A stretch of DNA of 64,000 bases from Bifidobacterium catenulatum DSM 16992 = JCM 1194 = LMG 11043. GTDB taxonomy: Bacteria; Actinomycetota; Actinomycetes; Actinomycetales; Bifidobacteriaceae. The position numbers and the translations under genes are program-made. Positions 18,432-29,309 of the stretch are shown in pieces (position 1 is the stretch's first letter; each line of letters opens with the position of its first letter). The stretch is taken from contig NZ_AP012325.1 in NCBI RefSeq assembly GCF_001025195.1, forward strand, positions 930,001-994,000, read 5' to 3'. A model generated the notes under the pieces. It saw only the letters and a list, made by a program, of their open reading frames with translations, made no database searches and was not told where the DNA came from.

Positions 18432-19088
18432 TTATTGCGGATTGCTGGCGAGTAGGAAGAAGCCTTCCGCAAGCCGATCTTCCATATCACTGGCGTGATC
18501 GATAAGTGGAACTCCGAGCGAGTCCATAATCAATCCAAGACAGTGGATGCGATGCTTGAATTCACTAAGGGTAGTGATGGGGTAGAAGTTTGGGGCTAGC
18601 CAGTAATTGAACAGCAGTGAAAAAAGTTCCGCGGCTTCTTGAGGGTATTCGGTTGTGATTGAACCGTCCTTTAACCCCTCCTGGATGAAGTCGTATGCGA
18701 TTTTAGTGCTGTCGGTTCGCCAGATGCGAAGATTTTCGGCGAGGATTTTCGGGTCGTTCAGCAGGGGAAATGCATCGCGCATGAGGGTCATATGTTCGGC
18801 GTCGGTAATCTGCAGCATGAGCGAATTGCGTAGTTTTTGCAATCCGTTTCGTGAGTCATCCTCTTGATTTGCTTGGGGAAGAAGTCGTTCGTTGTCGGAA
18901 TCTACTAGCGCATGCAGCATCGCTTCTTTGTTTTTGAAATGATGGTAGATAGCGCCTTTGCTGAGGTCCTCGAGCTCGTCGAGAATATCTTGAATCGTGG
19001 TGCGTTCATACCCCTTTTGCGCAAACAGCTTTTTCGCGGCGTCAAGGATTCGCTGTCGCGTCACCTCAGGGTGTGCATTGCGCGCCAT
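18432..19088 (-). CDS. TetR/AcrR-family transcriptional regulator
   Basis: The protein has 218 residues starting at 19088 (MARNAHPEVTRQRILDAAKKL). The N-terminal TetR helix-turn-helix (about 8-55) includes FAQKGYERTTIQDIL and KGAIYHHFKNKEAML, the family's recognition helix. The remaining residues form the ligand-binding helical domain. A palindrome ATACCG-N5-CGGTAT lies 45 bp upstream, and an identical type lies before the downstream MFS gene. This supports autoregulation and control of efflux. The inducer is unknown. Confidence 0.92.
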   Translation of the reverse strand: MARNAHPEVTRQRILDAAKKLFAQKGYERTTIQDILDELEDLSKGAIYHHFKNKEAMLHALVDSDNERLLPQANQEDDSRNGLQKLRNSLMLQITDAEHMTLMRDAFPLLNDPKILAENLRIWRTDSTKIAYDFIQEGLKDGSITTEYPQEAAELFSLLFNYWLAPNFYPITTLSEFKHRIHCLGLIMDSLGVPLIDHASDMEDRLAEGFFLLASNPQ

Positions 19089-19132
19089 ATGCCTCTCCTT
19101 CAATGGTGGAGTCGAATACACCAACATTATAC

Positions 19133-19149
19133 ATACCGTTGGTCGGTAT
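19133..19149. promoter_or_regulatory. TetR-type operator upstream of the tetR gene
   Basis: ATACCG TTGGT CGGTAT is a perfect inverted repeat with the same half-sites as 18372-18388. Confidence 0.75.
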
Positions 19150-19465
19150 GGTATGTTGGATGCCTCCCAGATCGGTCGAAAAGTGTGCCGAAAGAATCTC
19201 TGCGGATTTCTGCAAAGAAACCTGAATCTGCGTTGCCGGGGTGCGGGATGTCTGTCTTTTCTGCGGTTAGTGCATGATTGGGCGTCCAAGGTCAACTTGA
19301 GTGAGTGACGGCTGGGTTCCCGAAGGAGAATAAGACCCTGGTTCCTATATGCCTTTTATGGCATGGGGCTTTTAGTGAAGAACGATTGCATCCGATGTGA
19401 AAAATCCCACAAATCCGGCCCACGTCCTGCTCTAGAACTTCAAAACTGTTGCCAATGCTGGAAAC

Positions 19466-19513
19466 ACGCCGTATATAGTGTTTGAAAATGTGACGAGACA
19501 CTGTATGTTGTGG
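19466..19513 (+). promoter_or_regulatory. Tandem NrdR boxes upstream of nrdHIEF
   Basis: Two 16-mers, ACGCCGTATATAGTGT (19466-19481) and ACACTGTATGTTGTGG (19498-19513), each match 13 of 16 positions of the known NrdR consensus ACACWATATATWGTGT. They lie exactly 32 bp apart, about three helical turns, the spacing at which NrdR binds cooperatively. The rest of 19150-19465 shows no supported gene. Confidence 0.75.
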
Positions 19514-19586
19514 TCTTGATTTTTATTTTCGTTCGGATAATGTGTGCCACGTACCAACGACGTACGGTCGTGAAAGGACGTGGAAC

Positions 19587-19820
19587 ATGAACATTACGTT
19601 ATACACCAAAGCAAACTGCCCGCAATGCACGGCGACAAAACGCCAATTGGACAAACGAGGCCTTCCGTATACGACTGTCGACATTACGGCCAACGCACGT
19701 ATTTCCGACAGATTGCGGAACGAAGGATGGCGGCAGATGCCAGTCATCATCGCAGACGACGAATCCTGGTCCGGGTATCGTCCCGACAAAATCCACGAGC
19801 TGGAGGCTCGCTGCCGGTGA
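19587..19820 (+). CDS. nrdH: Glutaredoxin-like protein NrdH
   Basis: The protein has 77 residues starting at ATG 19587 behind GAAAGGACG. It has a thioredoxin fold with the redox motif CPQC (Cys11, Cys14). NrdH reduces class Ib ribonucleotide reductase using thioredoxin reductase. The stop overlaps the GTG start of nrdI (GTGA, 19817-19820). Confidence 0.95.
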   Translation: MNITLYTKANCPQCTATKRQLDKRGLPYTTVDITANARISDRLRNEGWRQMPVIIADDESWSGYRPDKIHELEARCR

Positions 19821-20251
19821 GCGCGCTGGTGTACTTCTCGTCGGCATCGGGCAATACGGCACGCTTCGTTGAGGGATGCCGATTGGATGAATTCGGCATC
19901 CACGTAATGCGCATTCCGCTGCGGCCGGATGAGCCGGAACTGCATGTGGATGAGCCCTATGTCTTGCTGACACCTACATACGGCGGAGGAACAATCGGCA
20001 AAGCAGTGCCCGTGCAAGTCAAACGATTCCTCAATGATGAACGCAACCGCAGTGGCATCATCGGAGTCATCGCATCGGGTAACACCAACTTCGGCGAAGC
20101 CTACGGCATCGCAGGTGACATCATCGCGGCTAAATGCCGCGTACCGCTACTCTACCGGTTCGAACTGATGGGCACTCCGGAAGACACTACGGCCGTGCGC
20201 GAAGGACTGCGCAGATTTTTCGACGAATACACACAACAGGAACAACGATAA
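19817..20251 (+). CDS. nrdI: NrdI flavodoxin-like protein
   Basis: The protein has 144 residues starting with GTG 19817 inside the nrdH stop; the frame upstream of this overlaps nrdH and is noncoding. The start reads [19 protein letters not shown], the NrdI phosphate-binding loop. The TPTYGGGT and [12 protein letters not shown] segments bind FMN. NrdI supplies superoxide that assembles the Mn(III)2-tyrosyl radical in NrdF. Confidence 0.95.
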   Translation: MSALVYFSSASGNTARFVEGCRLDEFGIHVMRIPLRPDEPELHVDEPYVLLTPTYGGGTIGKAVPVQVKRFLNDERNRSGIIGVIASGNTNFGEAYGIAGDIIAAKCRVPLLYRFELMGTPEDTTAVREGLRRFFDEYTQQEQR

Positions 20252-20253
20252 CC

Positions 20254-22437
20254 ATGCCAAAAGATTCAACGACACCACACGTAGCAACCGACGTTATAAC
20301 CTCCTACGATCGCGCCCATGACTGGCACTCTCTTAACGCGATGCTGAATCTCTACGACAAGCAGGGGCGCATCCAATTTGATAAAGACCTTCAAGCCGTA
20401 CGCGAGTACGTCGAAAAGCATGTGCTGCCGAACACCGTCCACTTCAAATCTACGCAAGACAGACTCAGTCGGCTCATCGCAGACGGTTACTACGACGAAT
20501 CCGTATTTGCCCAATATGACACCGAATTCCTTGACAGGTTCTACCGCAACGTGGATGAGTGCGGCTTCGAATTTGATACATTCCTCGGAGCCTTCAAGTT
20601 CCACCGCTCATACGCATTGAAAACTTTCGACGGCAAACAATATCTGGAGAACTTCCCGCAACGCGCAGCCGCCGTTGCGCTCGCGCTTGCCGCCGGCGAC
20701 CATGCGGCTGCCGAATCGTATTTCGAAGAACTTGTATCAGGGCGTTTCCAACCGGCGACGCCCACTTTCCTCAACCTCGGTAAAGCGCAGCGTGGAGAGG
20801 CGGTCAGCTGTTTTCTCATACGTATCGAAGACAACATGGAGTCCATATCGCGTGGCATTAACGCCGCATTGCAGTTGAGTAAGCGAGGTGGAGGCGTCGC
20901 GCTGTTGCTTAGCAATCTGCGTGAGGCCGGCGCGCCCATCAAGCGCATCAAACATCAGTCCAGCGGCATTGTGCCTGTGATGAAACTGCTTGAGGATTCT
21001 TTCAGCTATGCCAACCAGTTGGGCGCTAGACAGGGTGCCGGTGCGGTGTACCTCAGCGCTCATCATCCGGACATCATGCATTTCCTCGATACCAAGCGTG
21101 AGAACGCGGATGAGAAGATCCGTATCAAATCTTTGGCTCTTGGAGTAGTGATCCCCGACATCACATTCGAGCTGGCGAAGAGACACGAACGTATGGCCCT
21201 GTTCAGTCCATATGACGTCGAACGCGTCATGGGCAGACCCTTCGCTGATGTTTCCATCAGTGAAAACTACCGGAACATGGTGGATGATGAACGCATTGGG
21301 AAAACCTATATCGACGCACGAGAGTTCTTTATGACTTTGGCCGAATTGCAATTCGAATCCGGATACCCGTACATGGTGTTCGAAGATACTGTGAACCGAG
21401 CCAACCCGATCGACGGACGAATTGCCATGAGCAACTTGTGCTCGGAGATCCTCCAAGTGCAGGAGCCAAGCACCTATCATGAGGATCTGTCCTACGATCA
21501 CGTGGGACGTGACGTGTCCTGCAATCTTGGATCGCTCAACATCGCCAAAGCGATGGACGGTGATTTGGGACGAACTGTGGAACGTGCGATTCGCGCATTG
21601 ACCTCGGTGTCGGAACGTACGGACATCGCGTGTGTGCCATCCATCCGACGCGCCAACGACGAAGGTCATGCCATCGGCTTGGGACAGATGAACCTCCATG
21701 GATTCCTTGCCAGAGAATCAATCATGTACGGTTCACCGGAAGCTCTCGACTTCACCGACATGTACTTCATGACCGTTGCATACCATGCCTACCGTGCCTC
21801 GCATGAGCTCGCAGTCGAACGCGGGACACGGTTTGTAGGCTTCGAACGGTCCGCCTATGCGAAGCCTACAGGCGCAGGCAACTATTTCGACAAATACACG
21901 AACGGCGAGCGACCGCTGGCACCGAAGACCGGGAAAGTCGCGTCGCTGTTCGCACGGCGGGGCATCCATATCCCCGACGAGGATGATTGGCGTCGTCTGC
22001 GTGACGACATCATACGTGACGGTATCTTCAACCAATATCTGCAGGCTGTGCCGCCCACTGGGTCAATTTCGTACATCAATCATTCCACGAGCTCCATCCA
22101 TCCTATCGCCTCGAAGATTGAGATTCGCAAGGAAGGCAAGATTGGACGGATCTACTATCCAGCTCCGTATATGACCAACGACAATCTCCAGTATTTCGCG
22201 GATGCGTACGAAATCGGTTGGAAGGCCATTGTTGATACGTATGCCGAGGCAACGCGGCATGTCGATCAGGGCCTGTCGCTGACCTTGTTCTTCCCCGATA
22301 CGGCGACTACCCGAGATTTGAACAAGGCGCAAATTTATGCATGGCGCAAAGGCATCAAAACGCTATATTACATCCGCATTCGTCAGCAGGCGTTGTCTGG
22401 CACCGAAGTGCAAGGCTGCGTCAGTTGCATGTTGTGA
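20254..22437 (+). CDS. nrdE: Class Ib ribonucleoside-diphosphate reductase alpha subunit NrdE
   Basis: The protein has 727 residues from ATG 20254, two bases after nrdI. The open frame extends to 20134 inside nrdI and is not used. The large subunit carries the active site: the first redox cysteine in [13 protein letters not shown], the catalytic NLCSEI segment and [19 protein letters not shown]. The C-terminal tail GCVSCML holds the cysteine pair re-reduced by NrdH. Length and tail are typical of class Ib enzymes. Confidence 0.96.
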   Translation: MPKDSTTPHVATDVITSYDRAHDWHSLNAMLNLYDKQGRIQFDKDLQAVREYVEKHVLPNTVHFKSTQDRLSRLIADGYYDESVFAQYDTEFLDRFYRNVDECGFEFDTFLGAFKFHRSYALKTFDGKQYLENFPQRAAAVALALAAGDHAAAESYFEELVSGRFQPATPTFLNLGKAQRGEAVSCFLIRIEDNMESISRGINAALQLSKRGGGVALLLSNLREAGAPIKRIKHQSSGIVPVMKLLEDSFSYANQLGARQGAGAVYLSAHHPDIMHFLDTKRENADEKIRIKSLALGVVIPDITFELAKRHERMALFSPYDVERVMGRPFADVSISENYRNMVDDERIGKTYIDAREFFMTLAELQFESGYPYMVFEDTVNRANPIDGRIAMSNLCSEILQVQEPSTYHEDLSYDHVGRDVSCNLGSLNIAKAMDGDLGRTVERAIRALTSVSERTDIACVPSIRRANDEGHAIGLGQMNLHGFLARESIMYGSPEALDFTDMYFMTVAYHAYRASHELAVERGTRFVGFERSAYAKPTGAGNYFDKYTNGERPLAPKTGKVASLFARRGIHIPDEDDWRRLRDDIIRDGIFNQYLQAVPPTGSISYINHSTSSIHPIASKIEIRKEGKIGRIYYPAPYMTNDNLQYFADAYEIGWKAIVDTYAEATRHVDQGLSLTLFFPDTATTRDLNKAQIYAWRKGIKTLYYIRIRQQALSGTEVQGCVSCML

Positions 22438-22468
22438 GACCCGTGATTTGAAAGGAAAGGGAAAAGAC

Positions 22469-23567
<1,099 letters not shown>

Positions 23568-23608
23568 CTGTATCCCAGACAACCCCGAGGAAAGCAGCTA
23601 TGGGAAAC

Positions 23609-23660
23609 CGTCACGGGCGAGTTCGCGTCGGATCATCCACGCAGATATCTGCCCGTGACG
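23609..23660. terminator. Inverted repeat between convergent nrdF and uvrA-like gene
   Basis: CGTCACGGGC (23609-23618) and GCCCGTGACG (23651-23660) are exact inverse copies. They overlap the last codons of the leftward gene. The loop is long (32 nt) and no clear T-run follows, so termination is only a suggestion. Confidence 0.35.
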
Positions 23661-26149
23661 CTGTCAGGACAGGCACGGACCGTTTCCGGTGTTCCCTCGC
23701 ATACGATGCGACCGCCGGCCATGCCTCCGCCCGGACCCATGTCGATGAGATAATCCGCGTTCGCGATTACATCAAGATCATGTTCGATTACTACAACTGT
23801 CGCCCCAGAGGCCACTAACGAGTCGAACACGCGTAGTAATACCAGCACATCCAACGGGTGTAGCCCGATCGTCGGCTCGTCGAACACGAATACCGAACCG
23901 GACTGTCCGCGTCCCATTTCGCTGGCCAGCTTCAGCCGTTGCGCTTCGCCGCCTGATAACGCAGGAGTTGGCTCGCCAAGTGTCAGATACCCCAGGCCAA
24001 GCTCATGCAGTGTGGACAGTTTCGATCGAACGGGGCGTAGGAAATCCAATAGAGGCATCATCTCGTCGACGCTTAGCAACATCAATTCCGGCAGTGAACG
24101 AGCGACGCTGTCCGTGCAAACCAATCGAATGTCATCGGCGGTCTGTGCATACCGTGTCCCATGGCAATCGGGACACGTGACGTCAACATCGGGCAGGAAC
24201 TGCACATCCAACGAAATGGTACCGGTTCCATCGCAAGTGGAGCAGCGCAACTTGCCCGTGTTGTATGAGAATGCGCCAGGTTTGAGATTCTTCTTATGGG
24301 CATCGGAAGTCTTCGCAAACGCACGACGCAGATCATCGTGAACACCGCAATACGTCGCTACGGTCGAACGGATGTTTGCTCCAATGGGCGTGGCATCGAT
24401 CAGTTCCACTTTCGAAATGCCATCCGCGTCAATCAGGCGAATCGAGCTCGGGAAAACGGTACCATCAGCGGCCGAGCGCAACGCAGGGACCAGTGTCTCC
24501 AATACCATCGTCGTCTTACCGGAACCCGACACGCCAGACACCACAGTGAGACGTCCTCGCGGAATGTCCACCAATAACGGATGCACCGTATGCACGGTAT
24601 TCGTCTCCAAATGAATCCGACCCTTGGCGAACATCGCATCTAAGTCAATCTGCGGCCGCGCCCGCTCATGTATTTTGCCACCATCACGCAGAAAAGGAGC
24701 TATCTGAGAACCAGGTGCCGTCATAACATCCGCCACCGCACCCTGAGCGATCACATGACCACCTTCGGCACCGGCCGTTGGACCCATCTCCACCAAATGA
24801 TCCATCGCGGCAAGCACACGGGTATCATGATCGACCACAACCACCGAATTGCCGTCAGCCACCAAATCGCGCATCACGCCCAACAGTCCATCCACATTCG
24901 CCGGATGCAATCCGATAGACGGTTCATCCAGCACATACAGCACGCCTGTAGTGCGGTTACGCACCGAACGGGCCAACTGCACACGTTGGCGCTCGCCGGT
25001 GGACAGTGTCGCACCTGCGCGGTCAAGCGACAAATAGCATAATCCGAGTTCCACGAGCCGCTCGGCCGTATCTTCGAACGATTCGCAGATGGCTGCGGCC
25101 ATCGCACGCATCTCCTGCGGCAATGACTTAGGTACTGAACGCACCCAACGTATCGTTTCGTCAAGTGTCATCGCCGTGGCTTGTGCCAGATCAATACCGA
25201 GAATCTGCGGTTGACGAGCCTGCTGTGAAAGCCTCGTACCGGAACAATCCGGACATGGTTTCTCGCTGAGGAATCTCGACACGCGTTTGATACCCTTCTC
25301 ATCCTTGGCTTTGGCGAGCGCATTCTCCACGGTATATACGGCGTTGAAGTACGTGAAGTCAAGTTCGGCGAAATCATTGCCTTTCTTCGGTTTGTATAGA
25401 ATATGCTTCTTGACGGCCGGGCCGTTGAACACGATGTCCCGCTCGGCGTCGGTCAGCTGGTTGAACGGAATGTTCGTGCGCACTCCCATCGCGCCGCACA
25501 CCTGCTTCATCAGATCCCACATCAACGATCCCCATGGTAATACTGCGCCGTCGTCGATGCTTTTGGTCTCGTCTGGCACTAGGGAAGCACGGTCGACGAT
25601 TCGCACGATGCCTGTTCCGGAGCAGGTCGGGCATGCGCCGGCGGAATTGAACGACAGCTGTTCGGCGGATGGTGGGTGCATGAGTTGGTTGCAGGATGCG
25701 CATCGTATAGGCAACTCGGCCGCCACGTTCATTGTGGGACGGTTGCGTACGCCACAATGCTCGCAGACATGCGAGGCGCAACGGGAGAACAACAGACGTA
25801 GACTGTTGAGCAACTCCGTCATCGTGCCGAACGTGGATCGCACGCCGGGCACTGAAGGTCTTTGATGGAGGGCGAGAGCTGCGGGCACATGACGTATATC
25901 GACTACCTGCGCTCGACTCGCTTGGGTGAGACGTCGCCTGGTATACGTCGACAAAGCCTCCAGATAGCGTCGGGATCCTTCAGCGTATAGCACACCTAAA
26001 GCGAGAGAGCTCTTTCCGGACCCGGAGATGCCGGCGATACCGACTAATTTGTTCAACGGAATGTCGACGTCGACGTTCTTGAGATTATGCACGCAGGCAC
26101 CGCGCACTTCGATGCGGGACGGTGGGAAAGCTCCAGATGATTGTTTCAT
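23633..26149 (-). CDS. UvrA-like excinuclease ATPase paralogue
   Basis: The protein has 838 residues from ATG 26149 (MKQSSGAFPPSRIEVRGACVHNL); a GTG at 26182 would add 11 residues. It has two ABC modules. Module I has GISGSGKSSLA and LSTGERQRVQL; module II has GVSGSGKTTMV and LSGGEAQRLKLASE. Both zinc modules are partly kept (CEHCGVRN...CASC and CSTCDGTG...CPDCHGT). At about 840 residues it is about 100 shorter than canonical UvrA and lacks the full UvrB-binding insertion, so it fits the UvrA2/DrrC-like class linked to drug tolerance rather than the main repair UvrA. Confidence 0.88.
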   Translation of the reverse strand: MKQSSGAFPPSRIEVRGACVHNLKNVDVDIPLNKLVGIAGISGSGKSSLALGVLYAEGSRRYLEALSTYTRRRLTQASRAQVVDIRHVPAALALHQRPSVPGVRSTFGTMTELLNSLRLLFSRCASHVCEHCGVRNRPTMNVAAELPIRCASCNQLMHPPSAEQLSFNSAGACPTCSGTGIVRIVDRASLVPDETKSIDDGAVLPWGSLMWDLMKQVCGAMGVRTNIPFNQLTDAERDIVFNGPAVKKHILYKPKKGNDFAELDFTYFNAVYTVENALAKAKDEKGIKRVSRFLSEKPCPDCSGTRLSQQARQPQILGIDLAQATAMTLDETIRWVRSVPKSLPQEMRAMAAAICESFEDTAERLVELGLCYLSLDRAGATLSTGERQRVQLARSVRNRTTGVLYVLDEPSIGLHPANVDGLLGVMRDLVADGNSVVVVDHDTRVLAAMDHLVEMGPTAGAEGGHVIAQGAVADVMTAPGSQIAPFLRDGGKIHERARPQIDLDAMFAKGRIHLETNTVHTVHPLLVDIPRGRLTVVSGVSGSGKTTMVLETLVPALRSAADGTVFPSSIRLIDADGISKVELIDATPIGANIRSTVATYCGVHDDLRRAFAKTSDAHKKNLKPGAFSYNTGKLRCSTCDGTGTISLDVQFLPDVDVTCPDCHGTRYAQTADDIRLVCTDSVARSLPELMLLSVDEMMPLLDFLRPVRSKLSTLHELGLGYLTLGEPTPALSGGEAQRLKLASEMGRGQSGSVFVFDEPTIGLHPLDVLVLLRVFDSLVASGATVVVIEHDLDVIANADYLIDMGPGGGMAGGRIVCEGTPETVRACPDSVTGRYLRG

Positions 26150-26350
26150 ACCTGCTACAGTACCTGTGTGGCGGAAAAACACGTGGGCAGGGGAGCCTTA
26201 TCCGTCATGGTATTGCGGCATGTGGTATTTGATCCATATATTCGACCGCAACGGAGGGGATGTCATTGTTTCCACGGCTGTCGTCAGTGTGCGTGAATCG
26301 GAAGACGATGCGGTGGAATACGGAGAAATGGATTGGGAAAGGAAGGAATC

Positions 26351-26494
26351 ATGTACATCGTATATATCAATGGGAAGAAGTTTGCCGGGGAACAGGACCG
26401 GAGTCTGTTCCCCGGCGTGGGGCGGGTTGCGGGCGAATGCCCAGAACATCCGTGTAAGGTGTTGATGGGCTCATCCGCCGTGTCAGCGTGTTGA
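26351..26494 (+). CDS. Possible small protein (47 residues)
   Basis: ATG 26351 (MYIVYINGKKFAGEQDR) follows an excellent AAAGGAAGGAATC ribosome site. An overlapping frame starting near 26166 (…WYLIHIFDRNGGDVIV) also looks somewhat protein-like, so this 26.17-26.49 kb stretch may be a frameshifted remnant. A 12-bp perfect hairpin (26384-26395 / 26405-26416) lies inside. No domain is recognised. Confidence 0.3.
   Translation: MYIVYINGKKFAGEQDRSLFPGVGRVAGECPEHPCKVLMGSSAVSAC
26384..26416. repeat. 12-bp perfect inverted repeat
   Basis: GCCGGGGAACAG (26384-26395) and CTGTTCCCCGGC (26405-26416) enclose a nine-base loop. It is a stable hairpin without a T-run. Confidence 0.6.
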
Positions 26495-26512
26495 ACGATG
26501 TGTCATTGCTGT

Positions 26513-27039
26513 TCAGCGTGATGATAAGGCGTTGGCGCTCTTGCCTTTCGTGGCGAGCGTCACGGCGATGATGGATATGAGAGCGACGGCGTACAGTACG
26601 GTGATGATCGGAATCAGCGTGCTGTATCGGTGGGCTGCGTCCGTCGTATGGGAGACGACGAAGGACGCCAGCTGGTTGCCGGACAATCCGGCGAACGCCC
26701 ACGCGCTCAAAGCCAGTCCGTGCACGGTGGACACTGATTTCATACCGAAGTGCTGCTCAAGCAGCACCGGCAGCGTAGAGAAGCCGCCGCCATAGCCGGC
26801 GTTGATAAGGAACAGCATCGTCACAATCAGCCATAGGGTGCCGTTGTCAATCGAATGTGTGAAAATCTGCAGCGCGCACACCGCGATGGACATGATGAAA
26901 ATCACCAGTGCATGACCGGGCTTGCGATGGCCTTGGCCAGACCGAATCCCGCGACGGCGATGCCGGTGGCGAGACCCTTGTTGTCAGCGAACCACAGCAT
27001 CAGGTTTTTCACCGGCGTCAGATACATGAGGAATCTCAT
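26513..27039 (-). pseudogene. Truncated, frameshifted MFS transporter
   Basis: The minus strand from 27039 reads FADNKGLATGIAVAGFGLAK and stops at 26902. The sequence continues one frame over (from 26905: MIFIMSIAVCALQIFTH) through five or so membrane segments to 26513. DNKGLATGIAVAGFGLA is the helix-4/5 region of the oxalate/formate antiporter (OFA)-like MFS group. The first three or four helices are absent, since the alpha/beta hydrolase gene ends at 27066. The gene is both truncated and frameshifted. Confidence 0.75.
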
Positions 27040-27065
27040 GTGAGTCTTGACACAGTTTTCATGGC

Positions 27066-28061
27066 TCACAATTCGAATGCGCGTTTGATGAAGGTGTTGA
27101 CGGTGTTCCAATACAGTTCGGGATCCACGACGGATGCTTCCATATGGCGTGCGTCGGGAATCATGAGCTTTTCTCGATCGATGCTTGAGCACGCTTCGTA
27201 ATTGATCTTGAGGAAACGTGAGCTCACGATGTCGTCCTGTTCGCCATGAATGAACAGCATCGGAATGACGGTATGTCTGAGCGACTGCAGACAGGTGGCT
27301 TCCGAAAAATCGTACCCTGCATAATGTTTGCAGAACAATCCCGCGGCGTCCACGCATACCGCGGCAAGCGGTTTTGGCAGATGCGACGAATGCCGAAGGT
27401 TGTCGATGAACACCATACGTGCAGACGTGTAGCCGCTATCGACAATCGCGGACACCACATTGCGCGGCAGGCGCGGGTCTCCCGTCGTCATCATCACCGT
27501 TGCTGCGCCCATCGAACCGCCATACAGCAGGATGCGGGCGTCGGGGTCACTCGACACGATAAGGTCAATCCAATTCAGTAGATCATTGCGTTCAAGCCAG
27601 CCCATGCCGACGTACCGTCCCTCGCTCAAGTCTTGGGCACGCTGCGACGGAACCAATACGGTGAAGCCCATGCGGGCGTAACGATGTGCCCATTTCGCGG
27701 TTTCCTCCGGTACGCCGGTATACCCATGCATGCAGATTGCGTACAGGTGTGGTTTTGGCGCAGTGCAATCCGGGTCGAACAGCCATCCATGCAGTCGAAG
27801 TCCATCATCGCTGGTAATCGTCACAGGCTGTTTGGCTTGCGAGAACCATTCTCCTGCTTCCTTTGCCTCACCCTGCTGAAGTTTTTCGATACGTTCCGGC
27901 GAAATCAGCGATTGATGGAAAACGGAACGTTTCCATTGCGTATCGATGCAGAAATGGAACAGGTATTTCGCAGTCGCAGCCAACGATGCGATACAGGCAG
28001 CCGTTATGGCTCCCGTGGCGATGCGAATGTCGCGAACGATTGTGTCATTGTCATGCTTCAT
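27066..28061 (-). CDS. Membrane-anchored alpha/beta hydrolase
   Basis: The protein has 331 residues. A hydrophobic segment at about 15-33 is a likely N-terminal anchor. The alpha/beta-hydrolase core shows an oxyanion region CMHGYTG, the nucleophile elbow GGSMGAAT, the acid in FIHGEQDDIV and a final histidine in DARHMEAS. It resembles the cell-surface hydrolases annotated as BAAT/S9-type esterases. The substrate is unknown. Confidence 0.85.
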   Translation of the reverse strand: MKHDNDTIVRDIRIATGAITAACIASLAATAKYLFHFCIDTQWKRSVFHQSLISPERIEKLQQGEAKEAGEWFSQAKQPVTITSDDGLRLHGWLFDPDCTAPKPHLYAICMHGYTGVPEETAKWAHRYARMGFTVLVPSQRAQDLSEGRYVGMGWLERNDLLNWIDLIVSSDPDARILLYGGSMGAATVMMTTGDPRLPRNVVSAIVDSGYTSARMVFIDNLRHSSHLPKPLAAVCVDAAGLFCKHYAGYDFSEATCLQSLRHTVIPMLFIHGEQDDIVSSRFLKINYEACSSIDREKLMIPDARHMEASVVDPELYWNTVNTFIKRAFEL

Positions 28062-28344
28062 TGCTGTCTCGATTCCTTGCGATTGACGGATTGTTCACAA
28101 TTACTATCGATTGTACGTGCGTACGGCGTTTTCGTGGGCTTTGACAGATTTTTGCATTTTTGATGTGTGACGTTTTTCGATGATGTCCGCCCTCGCCGTA
28201 TACTAGTTAACTGTTGTCTTGGCGAGGGAAGCGTATGGCTTCCGTAATCGACTCGGCGTGTGATTGTAGGCTCCTTGTGGGTTGATTCACGGCTCGTTGA
28301 TGCGCCGAAACAGAATGAACGAATAAAACAAGGAGAAATAGCCC
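28062..28344 (+). promoter_or_regulatory. Promoter and leader of rplY (ctc)
   Basis: A TATACT -10 element lies at about 28199-28204, giving an untranslated leader of about 135 nt before the L25 start. The leader contains GCGAGGGAAGCG...CTTCC-type pairings, so structured autoregulation is possible but not shown. No gene is seen in this 283-base gap. Confidence 0.35.
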
Positions 28345-28941
28345 ATGGCTACCACCATTACCCTCGAAGGCGCTGCCCGTACCGAGTTCGGCAAGGGCGC
28401 TGCCCGCCGCATGCGCGTTGCCAACCTTATTCCGGCCACCGTGTACGCAGGCGGCGAAGAGCCGGTCTTCGTGCAGCTGCCGATGAAGGAAACCACCCTG
28501 TCCCTGCGTCACACCAACGCTCTGTTCACCATCAAGTTCGGTGACGAGACCAAGATGGCTGTCGTCAAGGACGTTCAGCGCAACCCGGTGAAGCGCATCG
28601 TCGAGCACGTTGACTTCTACGAGGTCAAGGCCGGCGAGAAGATCGACGTCGAGGTGCCGGTGTTCGTCGAGGGCACCCCGAAGGGCGCTGCCGTCGCATT
28701 CGTCGACATCCAGGAGCTCAAGGTTCGCGCCGATGTCGCCAACCTGCCGGAGAAGATCGTGGTTAACGTTGACGGTCTGACCGACGGTTCCAAGGTCTTC
28801 GCCAAGGATGTCGTGCTGCCGGAAGGCGTTGTGCTCGACGTCGAGGATCCGGAAGAGTCCGTCGTCACCGTCGAGGTGCCGGAAGATGCTGCCGGTGAGG
28901 CTGCTCCGGTCGAAGCCGCTCCGGCTGATGACGCTGAGTGA
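28345..28941 (+). CDS. rplY: 50S ribosomal protein L25/general stress protein Ctc
   Basis: The 198-residue long (TL5/Ctc) form has an N-terminal 5S-rRNA-binding L25 domain (RTEFGKGAARRMRVANLIPA at about 11-30) and a C-terminal beta domain ending in an Ala/Glu/Asp-rich tail. It starts at ATG 28345 behind AAGGAG. It binds 5S rRNA in the central protuberance of the 50S subunit. Two hairpins follow, the second a strong terminator. Confidence 0.96.
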   Translation: MATTITLEGAARTEFGKGAARRMRVANLIPATVYAGGEEPVFVQLPMKETTLSLRHTNALFTIKFGDETKMAVVKDVQRNPVKRIVEHVDFYEVKAGEKIDVEVPVFVEGTPKGAAVAFVDIQELKVRADVANLPEKIVVNVDGLTDGSKVFAKDVVLPEGVVLDVEDPEESVVTVEVPEDAAGEAAPVEAAPADDAE

Positions 28942-28969
28942 GTTCAGCTAGCTTAAGGAAGCAAACTTC

Positions 28970-29039
28970 CATCTTACGGTTTTGAAAAACCGTAAGAGAT
29001 GATAAAAAGCCCATGTGTTCAGACGCACATGGGCTTTTT
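28970..29039 (+). terminator. Hairpin plus intrinsic terminator after rplY
   Basis: A first stem CATCTTACGGTTTT / AAAACCGTAAGAGATG spans 28970-29002. The terminator proper is AAAAAGCCCATGTG (29004-29017) with CACATGGGCTTTTT (29026-29039). Confidence 0.9.
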
Positions 29040-29309
29040 CGTACCCAGGCAACACCTGTTCTGTGAACTGGAAGACATAAGAAACTGACGGCAAATCCTG
29101 CATTCCTTACGCAATATTGATACAACGGGTGGATGCGGACTATACTCACCCATGCGTTCAATGAACCCGTTCGACAATGATCTGACGCAGGATTCCAGTA
29201 AATACGTGACATGCATCAGCATTCCAATCGAATAATGACTAGCATGACTGACGATGCATGGAAACAATGCACGAGAGACGAAGTGAGACGGTGCGGAGGA
29301 GAGGAACAT

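Noticed and set aside
22337-22468. Extension of the small ORF into nrdE
   Set aside because: The frame is open but overlaps the conserved NrdE C-terminus; only the part after ATG 22469 has a ribosome site.
23633-26149. Main repair protein UvrA
   Set aside because: Too short, with a reduced UvrB-binding insertion and no uvrB or uvrC neighbour; the UvrA2-like paralogue class fits better.
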